From NCBI GenBank assembly GCA_902631395.1, contig CACOYM010000004.1, forward strand, positions 85,883-149,882: DNA of 64,000 bases. The letters run 5' to 3'. The DNA is from Halieaceae bacterium (GTDB lineage: Bacteria > Pseudomonadota > Gammaproteobacteria > Pseudomonadales > Halieaceae). The notes beneath the pieces were generated by a model, which had not been told where the DNA came from, ran no database searches, and worked only from the letters and a program-made list of their open reading frames with translations. Shown one piece after another: positions 44,958 through 53,687 of the stretch (position 1 is the first letter of the stretch; every line of letters begins with the position of its first letter). The translations under genes and the position numbers were made by a program.

Positions 44958-45864
44958 GATTTACCTCCTCGTTGATCGAGGTGAATACTGTTTCCAGGTC
45001 ATGACGCTCAGGAGTGAGCTCGTGCAGTGCAAGTCCAGCGTTCATGACAGCCTGAGCGACGCGAGGTGCACTTCCTGGTTGTGCCTGCACCCGGTAACGT
45101 CGTTGGCCGTCAGAGGACTCCAGCTCGGATACTTTTTCTACGCCATCGACTGCATGCAAGGTCCTTTCCCCATCCCCATCCACCGCCACCAGCAGAGCAC
45201 CGTCACGCTGGAGTTCGTGAAGCCGCGAATCCACTGCTAGGCGGCCGGCACGCAGGATCAGCACCCGCTCGCACACCGCCTGAACTTCCTGCAGGATGTG
45301 GGTAGACACAACGACCGTTGCGGTTTGGGCCAGCTCGCGGATCAGATCTCGCATCTGGCGAATCTGGGTTGGGTCGAGCCCATTGGTGGGTTCGTCGAGG
45401 ATGACGATGTCAGGCTTATGGAGGATGGCCTGGGCCACGCCAACACGCTGGCGATAACCCCTGGACAGGGTCTGGATGGGGGAAGTGGCCTTTTCCTTCA
45501 GCGCCGTGCGGCGGATCGCCCTGGCGATGGCGCTTCTACGCTGATTGTCGGAAAGACCATGCAGAATGGCCTGATAATCCAGATAATCGATGACTGTCAT
45601 CTCAGGCCAGATCGGACAGTTTTCCGGAAGGTAGCCGATTCTCGACTGGATGGTTGTGGTGTCCCGGCCGATGAGCAGGCCGTCGATATTTATGGTTCCG
45701 CCGGTGGGTTCGAGAAAGCCGGTCAGCATTTTCATGATGGTTGTCTTGCCGGCGCCGTTATGACCAAGCAGACCCACGATCTCACCGCGGCCGATTTCAA
45801 AGCTCACATCGTCCACGGCGATGAAATCGCCATACCGGCGCGTCAGGTTTTCGACCTGAATCAT
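44950..45864 (-). CDS. ABC transporter ATPase, GldA/CcmA type
   Basis: A 304-residue ABC-2 type ATPase and the first gene of the operon. Walker A is GHNGAGKTT (residues about 35-43), the signature is LSRGYRQRVGVAQAI, Walker B is IVILDEPTNGLDP, and the switch His is in VVSTHILQEV. The roughly 90-residue C-terminal extension resembles the one in GldA/NosF-like subunits. It drives the fused permease encoded next. The upstream stretch (GGGAGGGATCTCT) gives a strong Shine-Dalgarno on the minus strand. Confidence 0.92.
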   Translation of the reverse strand: MIQVENLTRRYGDFIAVDDVSFEIGRGEIVGLLGHNGAGKTTIMKMLTGFLEPTGGTINIDGLLIGRDTTTIQSRIGYLPENCPIWPEMTVIDYLDYQAILHGLSDNQRRSAIARAIRRTALKEKATSPIQTLSRGYRQRVGVAQAILHKPDIVILDEPTNGLDPTQIRQMRDLIRELAQTATVVVSTHILQEVQAVCERVLILRAGRLAVDSRLHELQRDGALLVAVDGDGERTLHAVDGVEKVSELESSDGQRRYRVQAQPGSAPRVAQAVMNAGLALHELTPERHDLETVFTSINEEVNHG

Positions 45865-46364
45865 AGAGATCCCTCCCTATTAACTAAAAGTGGTTAAAGA
45901 TGAAATTGAGTCATCACCGCATCAGTAGCGGAGATGCTAACCTGTCCGGTACCTAAATGGTGCCGGGATGTGGGATATAAGCGACATTTTAAGGGAGGCG
46001 GGCGACTGTGAAGTCGGATACTGTTTTTTATTTTTAGGTATAGCATGGTAGGTCAGGTTTATTACATTAAGGTTCTTCGGTTACTTTCCCGCCTTTTAAG
46101 ACAAATTCAGGATATAAAAGTTCATGCTGACAGTCGCACCAAGAGACGCGTGGACACATTAAAACTGGTATCGAGAGTAGAAATTGAATGCGGCCCAGTG
46201 AGCCGGCGCAGCGCTTTCTAGAGGCAATCTGAGCCTCTGTTACTTCTCGAAAAGTAATCATATAGACCTACGTTCGTCGCTCGTAAATCAATACCCTAAA
46301 CTGGGTAATTCGTGTCTACCGTGGTTGGTGCGATTTAAGTGAAATCAATGACTTACATCTATTT
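45865..46364. other. Intergenic region upstream of the ABC operon, holding copy E
   Basis: Contains the promoter side of the ABC operon and the tRNA-less repeat tail (copy E, 46135-46187). No gene recognised. Confidence 0.6.
46135..46187. repeat. Copy E: tail of the half-site repeat without tRNA sequence
   Basis: CGCACCAAGAGACGCGTGGA is followed by CACATTAAAACTGGTATCGA and GAGTAGAAATTG. This matches the non-tRNA tail of copy B (38946-38994) over about 50 bases with a handful of changes, but no tRNA-Val sequence precedes it. It lies about 180 bases from the CCA end of the intact tRNA, inside the same cassette boundary. Confidence 0.8.
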
Positions 46365-46441
<77 letters not shown>

Positions 46442-46986
46442 AAGTCTGAAATCTAATGTTTATTCGACTTTCAGTTTCTCGGCACAAAGCGCTTTCTGCT
46501 TAAGAGCCGATATTCTAGTTGTGTCATAGAGTGGCTAGTGGCCAACCCAAATTAATTTGTCAGCGATTTTTATATTTTAACTTGGCTTATTTAGTTTTCA
46601 AAATTTTTCGTTCTTGGGGGCGTGGTTAACAGGAGAGCGTCGCATGGTTGCCGACGTTATTCAGTGCTTTTCTTTGAGCACTCCAGCGTAAATGAAGTGT
46701 GTTCGCAGATAAGAAACTGAAATTGCTTCGCAGTATGTCTCCTTATACCGGCCCTCGCGTTACCTCTTTATCTGTCGAGTGATCGGTACAGATTAGAGTC
46801 CCTGTAGCTACCGCGGTTAGTGTGCGAAGGGCAAGTAGCCCGCTGAATTTGCAGCAGCTTGCCTCTATTATGGTTGCAGACTCCCATCTCTATTTTGCTC
46901 TGCCGGCGGCGATTCGATGAACAATAATGCTGAAATCTTATATTCATAAGCTCACCCGACACCACTTCAAGCCGAGAGGCTCATGG
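46442..46986. other. Intergenic region upstream of tRNA-Val
   Basis: Must hold the tRNA-Val promoter (minus strand) but I cannot point to clear -35/-10 boxes. The frames at 46768-46965 and 46927-47199 are not protein-like or are antisense to hemG. Confidence 0.55.
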
Positions 46987-47514
46987 TTAAACAGTTTTAG
47001 AGATGAGGTCACCAAATTTTTCCACACTTCTCCAGTCGGTAAACTCGTGGCATTGGCTGATGTCAGTCGGCCCCCTGGTGATATGCATTATGAGGCGAAT
47101 GATGTTTCGATCAAAAAATCCATACTTGGGGTAGTCGACTTTCCCTGCGAAAACCTCGAGATGCTTAGGCTTCCATGCCGTTGTCGCCAAAAATTTTGAC
47201 ATGTATGGATTAGTAGCAGCCGAGCTTTTCTCGGGCTTCCGTGCTACCACGTTGACAGAAAAAAAGAACGTTTCTTTTTCTTCCAAGAGTGTTTTATGTC
47301 CGGAAACGAATTCGAAAACTTCAGGCTTGTATTTACCGTATCTAATGCTTGCGCCCAACACCACCTTGTCAAAACCAACCAGATCTAATTTGCTGGCTTG
47401 GGAAACTGGTGCCATATCAACCGAATGGTGAGTTTCTACACGACGATTGAGCTGATCTAATATTTTTTTAGTTTGCCCATCAGTCGTCGAGTAAATCATT
47501 GCAATTTTTGACAT
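46987..47514 (-). CDS. hemG: Menaquinone/flavodoxin-type protoporphyrinogen oxidase HemG
   Basis: A 175-residue flavodoxin-fold protein that oxidises protoporphyrinogen IX to protoporphyrin IX in haem synthesis at the inner membrane. The FMN phosphate loop is YSTTDGQTKKI (residues 8-18). HemG-specific motifs follow: VLGASIRYGKYKPEVFEFV, FFSVNVVARKPEKSSAATNPY, and the loop/C-terminal YPKYGFFDRNIIRLIMHITRGPTD with EFTDWRSVEKF. Length agrees with E. coli HemG (181). It lies alone between the intact tRNA-Val and the 5' half-site F, which starts 20 bases upstream of the ATG. Confidence 0.9.
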   Translation of the reverse strand: MSKIAMIYSTTDGQTKKILDQLNRRVETHHSVDMAPVSQASKLDLVGFDKVVLGASIRYGKYKPEVFEFVSGHKTLLEEKETFFFSVNVVARKPEKSSAATNPYMSKFLATTAWKPKHLEVFAGKVDYPKYGFFDRNIIRLIMHITRGPTDISQCHEFTDWRSVEKFGDLISKTV

Positions 47515-47533
47515 GGCGTGCTCCGCGATAGTG

Positions 47534-47573
47534 CAATGTCAGGGTAGCGCGCTAACCAACTGAATTATAGTTC
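47534..47573 (-). repeat. tRNA-Val-derived 5' half-site, copy F
   Basis: The plus strand reads ATGTCAGGGTAGCGCGCTAA and CCAACTGAATTATAGTTCTT. It matches the intact tRNA-Val from the anticodon loop through the D-arm to the 5' acceptor with about seven changes. No 3' half is attached. The same breakpoint (anticodon loop) ends the 3' half-copies on the other side of the tRNA. Confidence 0.8.
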
Positions 47574-47922
47574 TTACATTGAGATTGAGTATCTGTGCAG
47601 CGCTAAGTGCTTCGCTCTCGAGCAGTTGTCGCCCGAGGACTGCGAGCCCTTTACTGTGCTCGATCCTAAAACGATTCCCAGCTTTCATTGTCGTTCTGGA
47701 AGGCATTTTAGCTGGGCTCGCTTGTTTTTCAACTTCCCTACTTTTTTACGGCCACAGTGTCTCTCTCGGACTTGAATGCTTTTTTAGGTTCCTCGATATT
47801 TCCTGTCTCGCCTTTCGCTACCGATTCCTGAAGAGTGGGAATTGGAAAACGACCACTTGTGGGATCTCACTTGGCTTCCGTAGACTTATTTCTTTCCAAT
47901 ATCGCTTTTGGAAGATTCAGGC
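47574..47922. other. Intergenic region, nothing recognised
   Basis: Lies downstream of the PD-(D/E)XK gene and next to half-site F. No coding frame, RNA or clear terminator recognised. Confidence 0.55.
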
Positions 47923-48789
47923 CTATCTGCCAAGAGCCGCTATTGCCTCGAGCAAGAATCGGCCATTCTCCGAGCCATAAGGCGCGTTCTCTGTTGCCTC
48001 TACCGTGAATTCGGGGCAAGTCTTTTGGTTCTCTAAAAACTCTTTAATTTCGTAAAGAGTGGGCTCTATCCAACTCGTGTCAGCTTTGTAAGGAATGACG
48101 TTTGTGGCGAATTCCATCCATGCTTTGCCTGGGTCTTCGTCGGTCAACATTCCATCTTTTCCTTTATGCATAGCGTTGACATAAAGAAAGTAACCAGTGT
48201 CTGAGGCATCTAAGCCTTTTTGTTGAGCAATCCAAATATACATATCCATTTGGCGCTTATATGAAATCTTATGAGGTGCTTTCAAAGACGAAGGTTTGAT
48301 CTCTGCAGTATCAGGCCAATCCGCTCCTTGAGCCTCGCTTTTGTAATCTACGATGTGGACTTGACCTGTCGCCGTGTTCAAGAAGATGTCATCAATACCG
48401 CCGCCCAACTTGATATTCGTCTCTTTGTGAACGCAGTTGAAGTAGGTATCGTTCAGCCCAAAATGCAGAGAGTTAGTCCAGTTTTTGAGATGCTCATGCT
48501 CAAAAGGGATGAGATGTCCAAGCCCGTGCGCCTCCCATATTGGTAGGGATGATTTTCCTCTAACCTTGTCCGCGTCCCTTTTTAATAAAACGTCAGTAGT
48601 AGTGTTGATTGTAAAGCCCGGGAGCTTGGGTTGCTTCACCCCTTTTATTTGCTCAAGCCAGAATAGAGCTTTGCATCTCAGAAAGTTTTCTACGCGACCG
48701 CGAGAAAGCTCGTACGGATTTGGGTTCTCGGGAGTATAAGTGCCTCTATGCCTTTTGGTCGGTGTTCCATCCTTCTTCATGTTCGGCAT
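47923..48789 (-). CDS. PD-(D/E)XK nuclease-superfamily protein
   Basis: A 288-residue protein with the catalytic pattern of the superfamily: D133 in LGGGIDDIF, D148-Y-K150 in VHIVDYKSEAQ, and the downstream helix motif Q180-x-x-x-Y184 (YKRQMDMYIW) seen in RecB-, Cas4- and AddB-like nucleases. The N-terminal LSRGRVENFLRCKALFWLEQ resembles the start of RecB-like nucleases. I see a single Cys there and no four-Cys iron-sulphur cluster as in Cas4. No helicase, CRISPR or methylase gene is adjacent; it shares its cassette only with pyrD. Function unknown: DNA repair or defence are both possible. Confidence 0.8.
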   Translation of the reverse strand: MPNMKKDGTPTKRHRGTYTPENPNPYELSRGRVENFLRCKALFWLEQIKGVKQPKLPGFTINTTTDVLLKRDADKVRGKSSLPIWEAHGLGHLIPFEHEHLKNWTNSLHFGLNDTYFNCVHKETNIKLGGGIDDIFLNTATGQVHIVDYKSEAQGADWPDTAEIKPSSLKAPHKISYKRQMDMYIWIAQQKGLDASDTGYFLYVNAMHKGKDGMLTDEDPGKAWMEFATNVIPYKADTSWIEPTLYEIKEFLENQKTCPEFTVEATENAPYGSENGRFLLEAIAALGR

Positions 48790-49292
48790 CGTCGGTGTCC
48801 CAGATCAAATTTGGAAGTCCCCCCATATCATACGAAAGGAAGCCAAAATGACGAGAATATTTTCATCATTCAATCAATCACAGCTTTTTTCTCAACCCCA
48901 TGCTATTTGCGTCTAAAAATTTGCGAACCATTATTCGAAAGCACGCATACCTACAGTGACTTATCGGAAATATTTTATTTGATGGGCGACCAGACCTTTA
49001 AGAGAGGTGAAACCAACAAAGTAAAAAATGTGTTCTCGGGCCCATTACCCCTCCTAGGCGCGAGCTTTTTATCTGCTTAAGGCAATGGTGCCGACTTAAG
49101 AGCAGTGTATAAAACCGGCTCGCTTCGAGACTAAAGCTACAAATTGCTTGTTATGAGACGACGCCTTCCAAGAAATTTTAAAAGCTTATTTTCCTAGACA
49201 ATATCTAATGGGAGGAAATTAAACTGTTGGAGCTATCGTGTAAGGAAATGCTTATCTAAGGACTCCAGTGTCGAGCTTCGAGGTGCTCTAAG
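48790..49292. other. Intergenic region, nothing recognised
   Basis: Between the nuclease-like gene and the 3' end of pyrD. The frame at 48748-49080 mostly overlaps noncoding sequence and lacks protein-like composition. Confidence 0.55.
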
Positions 49293-50351
49293 TTACAACC
49301 ACTTATCTGCGTTGCTTCCGACGGCATCGCGGACATTTTCAAATCCCTCTCTAGCTAGATATTCGTCTAGCCCAGACGCAATACGCCCCAAGAGTGAAAA
49401 GCCTTCGTAAGTAAGAGCAGTGTAAAGTTGCACCGCGGACGCACCTGCACAGATTTTGGTGTAAGCATCAAAAGCGCTAGATATTCCCCCCACCCCAACT
49501 AATGGTATTCGTCCTTTCAAGATAGTCGACAATTGAGCAAGCACGCGGGTCGACTTGTCAAAGAGAGGCCTACCGGAAAGACCCCCGTGCTGGTTTCTGT
49601 TAGCGCTATTTAACTCGGGGCGACCGACGGTAGTGTTGGTGGCGATAATCGCATCTACGGAGTGAAGTAAAGCGACGTCGGCGATATCAGTAAGCTCCTC
49701 AAAGCACAGATCGGGGGCTATTTTTAGAAACAAAGATGGCCCGTTTGGCAGGTGTTCGCGAGCTTTCATGACCCTGCCTAAAAGATCATTTAGTCTCACT
49801 TTGCTTTGAAGATCGCGCAAGCTTTCCGTGTTGGGACTGCTGACGTTAACCGTGGCAAAGTCCACATAAGGACCACAGTTTTTCAGGACCTCTATAAAGT
49901 CGCTTACTCTGTCTTTGCTATCTTTGTTTGCTCCCAAGTTCAGACCGACGACAAATCCATTTGGGCGGCGCATTAGTCGCCGCCCAATCCCGTCCATGCC
50001 ATCATTGTTGAATCCCAGCCTATTTATGACACCAAAGTCCTCGTTCAATCGAAAGAGTCTGGGTTTAGGGTTGCCCTGTTGTGGTCGTGGTGTGGCTGCA
50101 CCAATCTCGGCAAAGCCGAAACCGACCTTCGATAGACCATTCAGGGCATTAGCGTTTTTATCAAAACCTGCAGCGAGGCCAATTGGGTTAGGCAATTCTA
50201 ATCCCGCCAAGCTTGTGCGCAGTCGGTCTGAAGTGATCAATTTTTGTTTGGGAAATAGCCCGTAACTTAGGCCTCTTATCGCAACATCATGTGCCATCTC
50301 AGGCTCTAAACGTCTGAGCAGGGCTACGCCAATCTTCTCAATCCTGCTCAT
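49293..50351 (-). CDS. pyrD: Dihydroorotate dehydrogenase (quinone), class 2
   Basis: A 352-residue membrane-associated FMN enzyme that oxidises dihydroorotate to orotate with quinone in pyrimidine synthesis. The N-terminal helices (IGVALLRRLEPEMAHDVAIRGL) are those of class 2 enzymes. Motifs: NPIGLAAGFDKNANAL, EIGAATPRPQQGNPKPRLFRL, INRLGFNNDGMD, the catalytic Ser region VNVSSPNTESLRDLQ, KIAPDL, ATNTTV, and GGLSGRPLF. I start at Met 50351 (MSRIEKIGVALL); the frame extends ten codons upstream without support. It lies between 5' half-sites F and G. Confidence 0.95.
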   Translation of the reverse strand: MSRIEKIGVALLRRLEPEMAHDVAIRGLSYGLFPKQKLITSDRLRTSLAGLELPNPIGLAAGFDKNANALNGLSKVGFGFAEIGAATPRPQQGNPKPRLFRLNEDFGVINRLGFNNDGMDGIGRRLMRRPNGFVVGLNLGANKDSKDRVSDFIEVLKNCGPYVDFATVNVSSPNTESLRDLQSKVRLNDLLGRVMKAREHLPNGPSLFLKIAPDLCFEELTDIADVALLHSVDAIIATNTTVGRPELNSANRNQHGGLSGRPLFDKSTRVLAQLSTILKGRIPLVGVGGISSAFDAYTKICAGASAVQLYTALTYEGFSLLGRIASGLDEYLAREGFENVRDAVGSNADKWL

Positions 50352-50381
50352 TATGAGGTCCCGATCTCGAAATATATTCAT

Positions 50382-50962
50382 TCAGCCGCTCACCGATCAG
50401 TGCGGCGCTAATATTTTTGATATTTTTCGAAATAAGGCAGCATTTATGCGGGCCTAGAGGAAATTTATCGCAATGCCCTGACTGTATGCGTCCCTATATC
50501 AAGTTAGCACGCCCACCAACTGAGTTGTGGTTCTAATGCTGAATTTTTGTGTCGCAACGTAGCGAGCGCTAACTTACATTTTCCTTCAAATCGGGTTGCC
50601 CAAAAGGTATCCAAGCTCCGGAAACCTAAACCTTCGGATATGTGCGCTTCCAACAAGAATAGCGATTTTGGCCTTGTCTAATCAAGTTCCCGCCTTTAGC
50701 CGTCATTCCTCTCAGCATGGACAAAAAAGAAAATCTGAGCGCCCACTTTGCCTCCGATAATCTGCGCCTTTGAATGGTTGGCACTCTTAGGTTTGGCAGT
50801 AAAAAAATAGGTTCCGAGAAAACGCGGTGAAATCGGTTGCGGCTCGTTTATTTGATTTTGGGGGGGTGGCGATGGTGATTGGTCTATTAAAAATTGATTT
50901 GTTTAAAGATGTGACTGCAAAAGCCGATATTTTGATATGAACAACTTTTGGTGTCGAATGAA
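50382..50962. other. Intergenic region holding 5' half-site G
   Basis: Apart from the tRNA-Val-like fragment at 50496-50543, I recognise nothing. The antisense frame at 50787-51137 is not called. Confidence 0.55.
50496..50543 (-). repeat. tRNA-Val-derived 5' half-site, copy G
   Basis: The plus strand ATATCAAGTTAGCACGCCCA followed by CCAACTGAGTTGTGGTTCTA aligns with the intact tRNA from the anticodon loop to the 5' end. It extends into the flank: CTAATGCTGAA here against CTAAGTCTGAA next to the intact gene. More diverged than copy F. Confidence 0.7.
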
Positions 50963-51487
50963 ATGCGTATTTTTCGGTTGATTGGGGGCGTCTTGTTGGT
51001 GGTCGCGGTGTCAGCGTGTCAGAGCACGGGCTCGTACACCATAGACGTTGATGGGAGCGCCATCGAGAGTAGCAAGGTTGCCGGTTTAAGTGGTGGCACA
51101 AGTTATTCTGGAATCCCTGCTGGAGGATCGGCTTCACATTTAAGTGATCTCACTGCTACAGGGTACGCAACTATCGAAGACCAACCGGCCGATTCGCCGG
51201 CATTGAGAAGGCTAATGGCAATTAGGGTTGCGAAGCTCGATGCCTACAGAATTCTTGCTGCTCAGGTGTACGGCCAATATATCGATGCCAGCACGTCTAT
51301 TGGGGATATGGTGATGGCTGACGAGCATTTCGAGGCGAGAGTCAGAGGCGTTATTTTTGGTGCCAAATTAGAGCGTATAAACCCAGTTGGTACCTCCACT
51401 TATGAGGTCACGTTGTCTTTACCTACGTCTTCAGTTCGAGATTTACGTCGATTGTATTTAAGCAGCGTCGCGATTTCCCAAAGGTAA
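50963..51487 (+). CDS. LPP20-family lipoprotein
   Basis: A 174-residue lipoprotein: signal peptide MRIFRLIGGVLLVVAVSAC (lipobox VSAC). The C-terminal domain has LRRLMAIRVAKLDAYRILAAQVYGQYID, MADEHFEARVRGVIFGAKLERI and TYEVTLSLP, which fits the LPP20/FlgT-N-like fold. Such lipoproteins occur in motility or envelope settings, but no flagellar gene is nearby. An in-frame codon 15 bases upstream (50948) is less likely because it precedes the signal peptide. The next lipoprotein gene follows by 15 bases. Confidence 0.8.
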   Translation: MRIFRLIGGVLLVVAVSACQSTGSYTIDVDGSAIESSKVAGLSGGTSYSGIPAGGSASHLSDLTATGYATIEDQPADSPALRRLMAIRVAKLDAYRILAAQVYGQYIDASTSIGDMVMADEHFEARVRGVIFGAKLERINPVGTSTYEVTLSLPTSSVRDLRRLYLSSVAISQR

Positions 51488-51502
51488 AACAGGAAGAATG
51501 GC

Positions 51503-51850
51503 ATGAGACCTTTATTCTCTGGGGTGTTGGCAGTAACGATAACGCTATGTGTTGGATGTGGTTCTATTGGGTATGTCACCACGCCGAGCCCTATTGGTGT
51601 TGTATTTAACAACACTATCTCTCCTGTCAGACCTGAGGATCAGATGCAGCACAGGCAGGCCGTTACACCTACAAGAGGGGGCCGAGCTTGCTCTTACACG
51701 ATATTGGGCGTTGTTGCGTGGGGGGACAATTCTTTTGGCCGTGCTGTCAGGGAAGGCGATATCACTACAGTATCCTCCGTCGACACATCTCAGACAGGTG
51801 TTCCCATTCTTGGAACAGGAATGGTCTGCACGGTTGTAGAGGGCAATTAA
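51503..51850 (+). CDS. TRL-like small lipoprotein
   Basis: A 115-residue lipoprotein (signal peptide to CVGC, lipobox). The mature part shows the TRL (tRNA-associated-locus) pattern: GVVFNNTISPV early, then GRACSYTILGVVAWGDNSFGRAVREGDITTVSSVD and a hydrophobic C-terminus. Forms an operon with the LPP20-like lipoprotein. Function unknown. Confidence 0.78.
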   Translation: MRPLFSGVLAVTITLCVGCGSIGYVTTPSPIGVVFNNTISPVRPEDQMQHRQAVTPTRGGRACSYTILGVVAWGDNSFGRAVREGDITTVSSVDTSQTGVPILGTGMVCTVVEGN

Positions 51851-52133
51851 CTGGTATCCGTCGATTAGTGAAGCTCTTCGCCCCGCACCGAGTTAAAAGA
51901 TGCAAAGTGGCTTTCAAGATTGACAGCTTACCCTAGCCTAAAAATGCTTCTGTAATTTTGCTTCGTTTATTAGCGTTCTCCGGACGCATCAATTCTAGCT
52001 TGCTTAGCAACGCTCCCATCACATCCGAACTTACTAGCATAGGCACTTGCCCGCCTCATTTGTGAAAAGCGCAAAGCCGCGAGTTTTCGAGCATATTCAG
52101 CTTGAGTTCTAATGAGTATTACGGCGATATATT
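51851..52133. other. Short convergent intergenic region
   Basis: No clear gene. A 61-codon minus-strand frame (51970-52155) overlapping the 3' end of the glycosyltransferase gene is not called. Confidence 0.5.
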
Positions 52134-53687
52134 TTATTGCTCTGAAGCAGCCCAATTACTATCTTCTTGAGACAGCGCGAGTGCCGTGTAGAGGATCTGC
52201 GCAGCCCTAGCGCACTCCTTCGCCCTAAGTGCCAGCACGTCCCGGGCACCTGATACTGGCGTCGTGCGTAAAACCCAATCTAGCCAATGAACTGGAGGCG
52301 CAATGTGCGGCAATCTCGATGCTGTCATTACGAGCTCACGCAATCCCTGATCAATGCCGTGAGTTAGCGCCTCCAAAGCATCTTTCGAGGAAATTTCCTC
52401 CGCTTTGAGTAAGCTGAGCGACTCCTCTGCCATGCTGGCCATCTCGAGAAGCGCCGACGAGGTGGCGAGGATGTCTGCTTCTTCGGGTGACTCAGCTTCA
52501 GCAGCTTCACCAGCGTTGCCGCCTATTAAAACTATGCTGAACGCGGTCCGAAGATGCCTCGCAAATTTGTTGGTGGTTGAGAGTTCACCAGATAAAGCGT
52601 GATAAGTTACTCCACCCAAAGGATCTAGACTATCGATAGAAGTTTCCCATACCTCGACGCCATTGCTCATCGAAGCTTCGACTCTCGATCGGTTCAGCGA
52701 GGCGTTGATCGTACTGATCAGGTCGCGGACTGAAATAGTGGACAGGTCAGAGTCTATCGGCGCCTGGACGACGAGATGGCCGGTGCCCCATGGGGCGGTT
52801 TCCCTGAACCAGGCGCTGGCACCGTATATGCCGATACAGCGCGTGCCTACTGCGCTGGCGATATGAACCGCCCCAGTATCGTTGCTGATCAACAGTTCGC
52901 AGCACTCCAGTAAGGTAGCCATTTCCGCAATGCTGGTCTGCCCGCACAGATTATCGATCATATTAGGCAGGTGAGATAGCACCGTCTGACAAACTGCAGC
53001 ATCGGCGGGTGCACCAACCAGAAGAGGCGTAAAGCCTTGCGCTTGCAAATGCATCGCTAGGTCAGCATAGGATTTCTCTGGCCACCGTCGGTTGGCGCGA
53101 CTCGCTCCCGGGTTCAGTGCCACAAGACGGCCCGTGGGTAGGGTAAAGGGTAACTTCCGTGCTCTCGCAACATATGGTCGTGCGCCCGCTTTCGGTGGTC
53201 CTGCAGGCCCGGCGGCACGATATAAGTCAACGAGGTTAAACTGGTTGTGCTCGCGAAAATCGAGCATCGCTAGCAGGTAGGCATGCCATTCTCCCTGCCA
53301 CAGCCAGTCTCCCGCATCCGTGATTAAGCCGCCTTCTTTTTTCCTCGCGGGTATGCGTTCTGCCAGCCAGCAACCCAAAGCGCCATGGGTCAGATTGATT
53401 AGGCTGTCAAAATGGGGAAGCTCCAGTTCATTGATGATGGCTTGGCCATCATCAGACGGCTGGCCGCGTTGCGTGGCGATTTGGGTATTAAGTTTTCCTA
53501 CCCGTTTTGTCTGGATTGAATGGAACCGATCGACGGCACTAAATCCTGTCACTGCCTCTTTATTTTCTTTGAGTAGCAACAGGTGAATCTCCGTCTCGGG
53601 GTACGCAGAGTGAAATTCCTGAAGAAGCGGAGTGGTTTGAATTAGATCACCAAGCCGTTCTAGTTGAATGAAAAGCGTCCTGCTCAC
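52134..53687 (-). CDS. Glycosyltransferase family 9 (heptosyltransferase-like) with C-terminal extension
   Basis: A 517-residue GT9-family protein. It opens with LFIQLERLGDLIQTTPLLQEF, the ADP-heptose-LPS heptosyltransferase signature. Further motifs are VALNPGASRANRRWPEKSYADLAMHL, the donor-binding CGQTSIAEMATLLECCELLISNDTGAVHIASAVG and IGIYG. The GT-B fold ends near residue 320; about 190 further residues are helical and acidic (SPEEADILATSSALLEMASMAEESLSLLK). The extension is not part of WaaC/WaaF/WaaQ and is unassigned. It overlaps a second GT9 gene upstream by one base. Confidence 0.88.
   Translation of the reverse strand: MSRTLFIQLERLGDLIQTTPLLQEFHSAYPETEIHLLLLKENKEAVTGFSAVDRFHSIQTKRVGKLNTQIATQRGQPSDDGQAIINELELPHFDSLINLTHGALGCWLAERIPARKKEGGLITDAGDWLWQGEWHAYLLAMLDFREHNQFNLVDLYRAAGPAGPPKAGARPYVARARKLPFTLPTGRLVALNPGASRANRRWPEKSYADLAMHLQAQGFTPLLVGAPADAAVCQTVLSHLPNMIDNLCGQTSIAEMATLLECCELLISNDTGAVHIASAVGTRCIGIYGASAWFRETAPWGTGHLVVQAPIDSDLSTISVRDLISTINASLNRSRVEASMSNGVEVWETSIDSLDPLGGVTYHALSGELSTTNKFARHLRTAFSIVLIGGNAGEAAEAESPEEADILATSSALLEMASMAEESLSLLKAEEISSKDALEALTHGIDQGLRELVMTASRLPHIAPPVHWLDWVLRTTPVSGARDVLALRAKECARAAQILYTALALSQEDSNWAASEQ

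Noticed and set aside
51970..52155. 61-codon frame overlapping the end of the GT9 gene
   Set aside because: Overlap with a well-supported gene and no ribosome-binding site. Its charged helical look is not enough.
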